Source of the DNA: Jimgerdemannia flammicorona
Taxonomy: Eukaryota > Mucoromycota > Endogonomycetes > Endogonales > Endogonaceae
DNA: 26,332 nucleotides
Direction of reading: 5' to 3'
Assembly: GCA_003990745.1 (NCBI GenBank)
Contig: RBNI01000859.1
Span: 1 to 26,332, forward strand
The translations under genes were made by a program, and so were the position numbers. Positions 18,623 through 26,332 of this stretch are shown here, one piece after another (the stretch's first letter is position 1; each line of letters starts with the position of its first letter). The notes below the pieces were generated by a model. That model had not been told where the DNA came from. It did not search any database and worked only from the letters and a program-made list of their open reading frames with translations.

Positions 18623-19054
18623 TGTATCTTTCTCTAGTAATATTCAGGTTATACAACCTTTTGGTAATACCTACAATATAGTTTTTGAAGAAAAGATACT
18701 AATATTATAATAACTGATGAGTATTCCAAGATGCATACTGGACAGGATGGCCCTGGTGTATTCAATTGGTAGTATATAAAGAGGGACCCTGGCTTAGAGA
18801 AAAGCATAAGGGGTCTGATAGTAAAAGAATATAGTAGGGGAGAAGGCAGTGCTGGAGGTCAGGAAATAGAGAGGGTAAGCTTCACAGATAAGATGAAGAG
18901 GGGTCAGCAGAGACCTGGGTTAAAGAGTTGGCTAAAGAGAGGCAAGATGATGGTAAAGACTGAGAGGCAGCAGCTTTAAAGAGGAGCTCCTCTGGGGGGT
19001 CAGAGTAGTGGGACTGATGGTATAGTAGCTGAGGAGATAACTACTAATGACAGT

Positions 19055-20690
19055 ATGATGGGCAATCTGAAAAAAAATCTAGATGGGACTGCTGATGATA
19101 GACTGAGTAGTAGAAAAGATAAAAGACCTAGTAATCTAGCTGATAGTATAATAGGACTAGTGGTGGCACTATTACTCAAGAAGTCAATATTGGAGTTTAT
19201 AATTACTCTATACTTCTGGGGCTTAGTGGAGATGGTGAAAATAATCTTGAGGCTAATTGCAAAGCAGATGAATGGAGTAGTATCAGTAAAGTTCCTGAGA
19301 AGTTTTGAAGAGATAGAGGTGGACTTTGATGTGACTGAGCTACTGGAGGCTGTACTGAAGACAGGGTTGACTATTAAGAAGTTATGTATTCTAATAGTAT
19401 GATGCTTAAAGTAGGACTTCAGAATAGTACAACTTCTAGTGAAAGGAGTGCTCATAGTGACTGCTATAGAGATAAGAAGAAGAGTAGAAGAGGTCATAGC
19501 TAAGTATGGAGAGGTGATTGATGTTGGCTTTTGAGTCTGAGAGGTGATCTTATTCAGAATAGAGGATATTAATGTTCAACTTTAGCTGGTAGAGAGAGAG
19601 GCTACTGGGAAGACTTATGATTGACCATTAGTAATCATGTGGGGGCCTTCATATGCAAGATGATGAGGGAGAAGGGAAATAAGAAGGAGGAGGAGGATTA
19701 GTTAGAGGTATTGGAGGAGATGAGCAGTGCTATAGAACAGAGGACAAAGGCTTGGAAGGTATATATGGAGCCAATACATTTGGAGATTGTAGATGGAAAA
19801 TGGGTCCATATTGATAAGAAGTTGTGGGAGAGATCTCAAAGATATAAGAGGCTGAGGGAATTGTTAGTGAGTCTGGAAGAAAGGGTGAAGAAGAATGCTA
19901 GTGATATTGAGAAGTCTGGGGGTGCAAAAGCGAGTATCTGGGCCAGCAAGAAAGGAGGAGAGGTGGTGAAGGGGCTGGAGGAGGCTGAGATGATACTGAG
20001 TAATAATCCATATGCTAATGGTATATTCGAAGTCTAAGAGGACACTCTTCCTCTTATTAGGTAGGGCCCAGCTATAATGTACTAAGAGATAGAGGATATA
20101 CTAATATGTGGTGCTCAGCAGATGTACTTTGGAGTTCCTGAGGTTGCAAAAGGGGGACAGGTGGTGGCAGTTAATGAGGATGAGCTAGTAGATATCCTGG
20201 AGGAGGAGTGGGATGAGATAGTAAGTATAGGAGCTAATACCTCAATACTGGGAGAAGAAAGGCCTGTGACTCCAGGGAGAAAGGGAGTAGAAAACCTACT
20301 ATAGTTATGCTAGATGATAAATAACTTTATGGATAAAGAATTGAGAGAAGTAGACCTGAGAGTGATAAGTAGTAAGCATTGCATACAGATTCTGTATAGT
20401 GATGGAGTGGTGGAGGCACTAAAGGTGGAGATACTTGTAATTTATCTAGAGAAGGAAGGGTATGAGATTGATAAAGAGAGGAAGGCTGAGCTGGCAGTTG
20501 TTGCTAGTGAGAGGGCTGCCTTCTATTAGGCAGAATGTCATAGAGTATAGCTCTGGCAGGAGGTCTGTCTAGAGTATCATAAGGACTTCAAGAAAAAGAA
20601 GAATAGTGAGATAACTGAACTTCTGGTTGGATTGAAGGCTAAGACAGCTAGAGAGGAGGAATTGGCTGTAAATATAACTTAGACTTAGTA
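19055..20690 (+). pseudogene. Family A ORF1 region
   Basis: Broken coding frames upstream of ORF2. Pieces: 19055-19402 (115 residues, another frame), 19711-20037 (108 residues with a charged, helix-rich WERSQRYKRLRELLVSLEERVKK segment), 20122-20304 and 20314-20529, the last three in one frame interrupted by TAA/TAG stops. Position and character fit an ORF1 of a LINE. I recognise no specific domain, and where the frame truly starts cannot be told. Confidence 0.5.
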
Positions 20691-20748
20691 TAGGAGGAGA
20701 TGAGTATAGATCTGTAGATGAGGAGTGTAATATCTAATATTATCTATT

Positions 20749-23700
20749 ATGAATATTATAACAAACATTTTCTATATGAATATGAATGGACTGCAGAGAT
20801 TGATATAAAGCCAGAATATTTTTACATAGTTGAAGAGATTGAAGGCTGATCTTTTTCTATTATAGGATATCAGGTGTGAGAATAACTTGGATAGAATAAA
20901 GTAGACAAAAGAATGGAGAAGTATGATAGTATAAAAGAGCAAGGTTGGGAACTTAGTTTGAAGAATAAAGAGGAGATACAGAATGTGGAGGGCTGGGGGG
21001 ATGGGCTGGTGTAGGGAGAATAGTATCAATCTGGTTGAGTGTTAGTTACTATAGGTTTATACTACTGCCCTGCTATATGGGGTGAGTAAGTAGTATGGTA
21101 GAGGGTTTTTGGAAAAGTGGAGTCCTCATAAAGACTGGAGTCAATATTCTCAGAGATGACTTTAACATGGTCTAGGATATACTAGTGGATAGGACTGATG
21201 GAGGAAGGGGTATAGAGGATAGAAGCATAGATCTGGGGGTATGAGAGAATGTAGAAAGGCTAAGCTCTCTGGTGGATATGAGAAGGGGATTCTGGGGTGA
21301 TAGAAGAGTATATATATACTGAGTGAATGGCTTGGGGATAAGAATCAACTGGGTGCTGATGGCAGATTACCGGGGGCTGAATGTTTGAAAGACATTAGAG
21401 GCTGAGTAGTGTCCATGGTCTGATCATTGAGGACTACTAAGACAGGGACATTTTGGGGGAAGTGAGGATGGGTCTGGACATTGGTATCTAAATTTCTCTT
21501 TGTTGGCTAAGAAGACATTGTGGGACAAGTGGGCAGAGGACATTTAGCAGAGAGTGAAGAGTTGGATACAAGAGGGTTTCACAATTAGGATTTGATAGAC
21601 AAGGTTGAAGGTGGCTACTAAGGTTTATTAAAGAGAGGCAGAAGAGGTGGCAGATATATAGAGGAGAAGGAGGGTGAACTGGACTTCTGTTAGACTGGCT
21701 CAACTTTTAGAGAAGTGGGCTGATCTTTTGGCACTAGAGAGGGCAGAGAACTGACAGTTGAGCAGAGCTAAGATAGAAGTCAATGAACTATAGTAGGTGC
21801 TGAGGAAAGAGAAGGAGACCTGGATGCAGAGTTTGTCTACCTAATTATACTGGCAGGGGCTTGAGGAGAGGAAGAGACTATCTTAATACCTTTTAAGAAT
21901 TCTGTGAGGAAGAAGGGTGAGACAGAGATGGGAGGGGATACTAAATTCTGATGAACTTCTGATACATAGTTTACAGGACATTTTGGGTTCTCTCAAAGAG
22001 AGGTGGAGTGGTTTGTGGAGTAAGAAGGAGGGTGGAGCAATAGCTGATACTATTGCATATACTCTAGAAGATTAGTACTCACTGTAAGTGGACAGACTAG
22101 ATGATTTGGTGTGTCAGTATAAGAAGAGAAGATTTACCAGGTTCTTGCTACAACTATACTAAACATAGTGCCTGGTAAGGATGGGCTGCCCTGGGACTTC
22201 TGAAAGAGGATGCTGAGTATATTTGGAGTACTGGGAGAGAAGATGATGATGTTTGATTTGATACTACAGTCAGGGAGGTAGGTGGGGGAGCAGGATCTGG
22301 GGCTGGTAAGGCTACTTTATAAGAACAAGAGTAGACTAGAGAATTGGAAGAATTGGCAGCCCATCATACTTCTAGATATAGACAGAAAGTTAGTCACCAA
22401 GGTAGTAGTAGCAAGGCTGCAAAAAGTGGCATAATAAGTTTTGAGTGAGAAGTAGCAAGGATTTATAGGGGGCTGGCTCATTAAGAATGGCACAACCTGG
22501 GTCCATGGCATTATTGAAGAGGCTCAAGCATGTGGACTGGATGAGAGGCTGGTCTTTTTGGATCAGGAGAAAGCTTATAACTGTGTACAGCAAGTCTGGC
22601 TGACAGTAGTTCTGAATAGAATTAGTATCCCTCAGCAGTTTCAAGTAGTGATGATCAGCCTACTGGAGAGGAGTCATGTGGCAATCATATGCAATAGCCA
22701 TAGAGGGATAGTGTTCTCTTTGAAGAGAGATGTGCCCCAGGGGGACTCCTTGTCTCCAATTTTGTATACTCTGTCTTTGGAGCCTTTAATAGATAGGATT
22801 CAGAGGAAGATAGTGGGGCTCTCTATATTCAGCATTGATTGAAAGGATGGAGCCTTTGCTAATGATATTATAGTTGGTCTAGGGTTAATTGCTGATGTCG
22901 AGAAACTCCAGAAGACAGTGAAGTGATAGAAGACATACTCTAGAGCTAAACTTAACTAGTAAAAGTGCGAAATGATAGTTTTGAGTAATAGTCTAGTGAG
23001 AGGAAATATCATTGGAACAATTGTCCCTATTATAGAGACTGTGAGATACTTGAGTATTTATCTCTCTATATATAGGTCAGTTCTGATATGCACTTGGCGA
23101 GAGCAGTAAGTGGATATCTAGAGTGAGGTTCTGAGAGGTTGGGGAGGCTGACACTTATCTTTAGCAAGATACATTAGAATTTTGAATGTTTACTGGTTAC
23201 CAAAGTTATAGTATTTGGTATATCTCTAGACTTTCCAGTCTGAATAGTAAAGAGACTATTGAAGTTAGCAAATAATTAGATCTGGACTGAGTAAAGAAGT
23301 CAGATCAGTTGGGAAATCTTATCATTATCAGTAGCTAGAGGGGGTCTTGGGATAGTTGACTTTCCAAAGAGACTACATTATCTGTAAGTATAGTGGCTGA
23401 AGAGAGTAGTAAAACTGAGGAGGGAGAGCTAGGTTCTCCTGATATAGAAGATCTGGGAGATGCAGTGCTTACTAAGAGGAGTGACTAGAGATCTACTGTT
23501 TTTGGTTGGGCTTACTAATTGGAAGTGAATGAGATATAAGAGCTTCTGATAGGGAGTAGTAGATGGGGCTTACTATATTGGGATTCACTGGTAGAGAAAT
23601 GAAGGAGAAGTGCCTTGGGGCCCAGCAATGTAGAGATGGGATCACATATTGCTGAGGGGTACACCTCTCATAGACTTTGATATTAGTGATGTGGTAGAGT

Positions 23701-24420
23701 ATAAGAGAGGAATGAGATAGGATATATGGCCTAGCAACTGGCAGATGGTTGGAATTAGAAAGCATTGAGACTAAAATAGAGTCTGGGTCTAGAGTATAAT
23801 AGTAAGGTAATAGTTGCTACCTAAGTACTAGATAGTTTAGTAATATATACTAGAGAAATATTATGCTCAACTTTCACTCAGACCATCTTATAGAGGGAGA
23901 GAACTTTGATTGTGAGGAGTGCTATAATGTAGGACAGAAAGAGGTTTTATACTAATGCCAGAATATTAGCTAGGAGAGTGCAAGATACTTGGGGACTTTT
24001 GGTTAGTAGTTGGGAATAGGTTGGATATTATATATATATAGAGAGAATAGTGAGTAGGATCAATGGGAGAATCTGAGGAATAGATTGGTAGGGGGGATTG
24101 AGAGGGAGTGGCTAACTTTGGGTTGTGCATTAGTAGTATAGATGGGCTTAGCAGATTACTGGCTATTTGTGTTTGAGGATAGAAAGCATTTGAGTTTAAA
24201 AGAGTAGTTGGTAAGGTGGAAATGATTGATAGAGGATATCTTGACAGGCTGGTGGTCGAGATGAGGTCTGCAGGAAAGTTGATGATTTCACGTAGTGGAG
24301 AAAATCTATAGATAGAGTGAGGGGAATATTAGAGTAGTGGGTAACAGAGTAGTTTTCAAGTATAAAAGTATAGAGGGGGGGGAGCTCCTCAGAGATATTG
24401 AGTAGGATGAAAGAGTAATG
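20749..24420 (+). pseudogene. Family A ORF2: endonuclease and reverse transcriptase
   Basis: Starts MNIITNIFYMNMNGLQ at 20749, the usual opening of an APE-type endonuclease domain (Asn in NMNGL). KADLFLL-x-DIRCENN follows near 20850 as the second motif. RT: PGKDGLPWDF near 22170, FLDQEKAYNCVQQ (22552-22590), DVPQGDSLSPILY (22729-22767) and FANDI near 22858, where the catalytic FADD has lost its first Asp. Then VRYLSIYLS, LNVYWLPKL and GWGG as in the young copy. One frame is largely kept from 20749 to about 23220, where a one-base shift occurs. Stops are very frequent and mostly TAG/TAA/TGA at former Gln or Trp codons. The C-terminal zinc motif region is near 23910-23965. The end near 24420 is approximate. 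Confidence 0.82.
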
Positions 24421-24483
24421 CAATTTTGAGTAATAGTTGGTAATAAATAGTAAAGTCTGAGTGACTATAAAAAAAAAAAAAAA

Positions 24484-24499
24484 ACAATACTATTATAAT
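24484..24499 (+). repeat. Target-site duplication, right copy (family A)
   Basis: ACAATACTATTATAAT directly after the poly(A) tail; identical to 18607-18622. Confidence 0.75.
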
Positions 24500-25640
24500 A
24501 TTCTTAATCTCTCAAATATTGACTATACTCTTAGTAGTTTTCTTATACTATATACTTTAATAAGAAAGAGATATCTATATCTACTAACTTTACTGAAATA
24601 TTTTTCCATATCTTAACTTAAGACTAATAAACTTTAGTCAATAGATAGTTAAGATATAGTTTTTTTTAACAAATTAAAATTAAATATTCTTTTGAAATAA
24701 TATATATTTATTATAGTTTATTATATTATATTATTTATAATATTATATAATATTATTGCCTCTTCTATAAAATAAATATTTTAATAGAATTAGAAATATA
24801 TTATATAAAATTAACAGATTTATTTTCAAACTCTATATATATTGAATATATTTTATTCAAATACTTTTAGAAAAAGTATTATAAAATATTAGACTTTTTT
24901 TATTATTTATTATTATTATTTTTTATAATTCAATATGGAAGATATATATAATATTTCTTATTATATAAAAAATATATAATTTATTTAAAGTTATATAATT
25001 TAATAAATTTGTAAATAAATATAATATATAAGATCAATATATAGATATATATAAGTATTTGGTAAAATATATAAGTATTGATAATTTTACAGATATATAT
25101 ATTTGCCTATTTATAGACTAAGGGCTTTTTTTAGATTTTTTTAATATAATATATATTTTTCAGTTTATATATATTTTTAACTATAATATTATTTTAAGAT
25201 CTGTATAGAACTTTTCAAGCTATAGATATGAAACCTTATATTTTTATTTTATTTTATCTACATTAAGCAGAGGAGTTGAGATATATATATACATATTACT
25301 CAATATATTATACAATATTATTAATTTTGGATTTATATAGTTAAATGTGTAAATGTGTTATTTGAATTTATAAATAAAGTCATTACAATCTCAAAATAAA
25401 CAAAATCAACTAAATACAGATTTTATTTGTATTAGAGATTTCAGAATTAGATTTTAGATATCATTCTTAGTCACAGTAATCGAGTGAACTTCTAGTACAT
25501 ATTTTACATTGCACACAATCTACTTACTATACCTTTTTATTTTAAGGCAGATTCCTTGATGACAAATTCTACCTCCATTATCTCCATAATTTTCTAATAA
25601 CTGGCTTATATTGCTGGCTGCAGCTTTTAGTATATATTGA
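24500..25640. other. AT-rich spacer without genes
   Basis: Long runs of TATATA and poly-A/T with almost no CpG. No coding frame, RNA gene or mobile element seen. Composition changes at about 25640, where CpG and G+C rise ahead of the host gene. Confidence 0.7.
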
Positions 25641-25679
25641 AAATTTCAGTTAGCGGCCGAGGAGCCTTTAAAGAGACAG

Positions 25680-25742
25680 CCAATCTGCTATAATTTACCG
25701 ATGTAATTAGCGTTCCACAAGTGTAACTGGAAAAGGACCAAT
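25680..25742 (+). promoter_or_regulatory. Two CCAAT boxes upstream of the CHAT-like gene
   Basis: CCAAT at 25680-25684 and 25738-25742, about 137 and 79 bp before the ATG at 25821, a usual place for binding of the fungal HAP/NF-Y complex. Inferred from motif and position only. Confidence 0.4.
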
Positions 25743-25783
25743 AAGCTGGTTGGTTTTACAAGGGCGATTTTGTCAAACGCAGC

Positions 25784-25795
25784 ATGAATATTTGA
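25784..25795 (+). promoter_or_regulatory. Short upstream ORF (ATG AAT ATT TGA)
   Basis: A three-residue upstream frame ending 25 bases before the ATG at 25821. If transcription starts upstream of it, it could lower translation of the main frame. Whether it is in the mRNA is not known. Confidence 0.35.
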
Positions 25796-25820
25796 CTTGC
25801 AAATACACTTCCTCACAAAC

Positions 25821-26332
25821 ATGCAAATATCTTTGTTAAAGGATACCAACGCTGACTACGCCAAAGAGATCAGGGTCTTGGTAAAGGTTTCCGCCGTCGA
25901 TGATGAGCATGCGGAGCTCATTTATAGCCATTCCTTCGACCTTCGACGTCTCGAATCCAGTCGACCTATCGCTGTAGAAGTCTTCGACAAGGAACCCAAG
26001 TCAACGGAACTCAGAAAATACGGCAAAAAGTTATTCTACGCCCTCTTTTCGGAAGATGCCAGTTATGCATCGAGGATGTTGCAGGATATATTGCAGTCTC
26101 ACTCCAAGGGTCGGATTCTCCTAGAACTTAATGGAGACCACGTCCTTGACATCATCCCCTGGGAATATGCATGGGGCAACCATGCGTTTCTTGTCCATCA
26201 ATGCGCATTTTCTCGCATGTTCAATATGATTCGAAACCGCTCGAATCCAGGTCTAAGTCAGAGGTTTTCGACTGTTTTTGGAGCTCTCTTTCGAACCGAA
26301 CCGAGCCGAACCATATTGGACAATCAGGATGA
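25821..26332 (+). CDS. CHAT-domain-like protein, N-terminal part
   Basis: An open frame of 170 codons with no stop, running off the right edge. The ATG at 25821 is chosen because an in-frame TGA lies at 25785-25787 with no other ATG between. The order ELRKYGKKLFYALF (near residues 65-78), a helix-like stretch, then KGRILLELNGDHVLDIIPWEYAW (about 96-118) and FLVHQCAFSRMF matches the pattern that opens CHAT domains (caspase-like proteases first described with HetF and TPR proteins): an LR..G..LF.ALF helix, a strand, then LPWE. The His/Cys catalytic pair would lie downstream, outside the window, so protease activity cannot be judged. Codon and CpG use are unlike the flanking repeats, so this is a living host gene. 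An intron near 26250-26325 is possible: the CHAT pattern becomes weak after about residue 140. Confidence 0.65.
   Translation, partial: MQISLLKDTNADYAKEIRVLVKVSAVDDEHAELIYSHSFDLRRLESSRPIAVEVFDKEPKSTELRKYGKKLFYALFSEDASYASRMLQDILQSHSKGRILLELNGDHVLDIIPWEYAWGNHAFLVHQCAFSRMFNMIRNRSNPGLSQRFSTVFGALFRTEPSRTILDNQD

Larger units (their letters stand above)
18623..24484 (+). mobile_element. Family A LINE, old long copy with poly(A) tail
   Basis: About 5.86 kb between two copies of a 16-bp direct repeat and ending in 16 A (24469-24484), the signature of target-primed insertion. The first ~90 bp are AT-rich; from about 18715 the sense strand becomes G/A-rich as in the rest of the element. The 3' half aligns with the young copy at 1-1614 (minus strand). 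CpG is nearly absent (about eight sites in the whole element by eye), so it is old and was probably methylated or mutated by a repeat-directed process. Unlike family B it has a poly(A) end and no telomere motif. Confidence 0.85.

Noticed and set aside
18528..18710. 60-residue hydrophobic frame
   Set aside because: AT-rich low-complexity sequence crossing the target-site duplication and 5' border of the family A element.
20772..24423. Minus-strand frames in the old family A copy (for example 20772-21029, 22390-22644, 23493-23765, 24196-24423)
   Set aside because: Antisense to the decayed ORF2; they arise from the purine-rich sense strand.

Overview
The window looks like a subtelomeric stretch of a eukaryotic chromosome, most likely fungal (an inference from TTAGGG-type telomere motifs, two fungal-style LINE families, CpG decay of repeats and very AT-rich spacers; the exact lineage cannot be read). 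It holds almost no host genes. About 23 of the 26.3 kb is non-LTR retrotransposon DNA of two unrelated families, called A and B here.

Layout. 1-1614: a 5'-truncated, nearly intact copy of family A on the minus strand, running off the left edge. 1615-17410: four family B copies in head-to-tail order on the plus strand (1615-5515, 5516-7990, 7991-13153, 13154-17410). Each ends in the same AATAAA/GAAG tail followed by only 10-19 bp of CCCTAA telomere repeat, to which the next copy is directly joined. 17411-17468: a ~58-bp stub of a fifth family B 3' end with decayed telomere repeats. 17469-18606: AT-rich spacer with a 222-bp diverged direct duplication and a ~23-bp minisatellite. 18623-24484: a long, decayed plus-strand family A copy with a poly(A) tail and a 16-bp target-site duplication. 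24500-25640: AT-rich spacer. 25821-end: the 5' part of a host gene whose N-terminal region resembles CHAT-domain proteins.

Family B is the main find. It has a 5' region with a TATA box and E-box palindromes, an ORF1 with a zinc ribbon, an ORF2 (APE-type endonuclease, reverse transcriptase, C-terminal zinc motif) that starts by an ATGA overlap, a conserved 3' UTR with a small hydrophobic ORF, and a 3' end made of telomere repeat. RNA ending in CCCUAA could anneal to the TTAGGG overhang of a chromosome end, which would place the chromosome end to the left and the interior to the right. The copies fit this: by eye, CpG sites in the shared 3' UTR fall 18, 12, 8, 0 from left to right and nonsense codons rise in the same order, as expected if newer copies were added on the outside. 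This resembles the logic of Drosophila HeT-A/TART, Bombyx SART/TRAS or Magnaporthe MoTeR telomeric elements, but with its own protein set. The stub at 17411-17468 marks the oldest preserved junction with chromosomal DNA.
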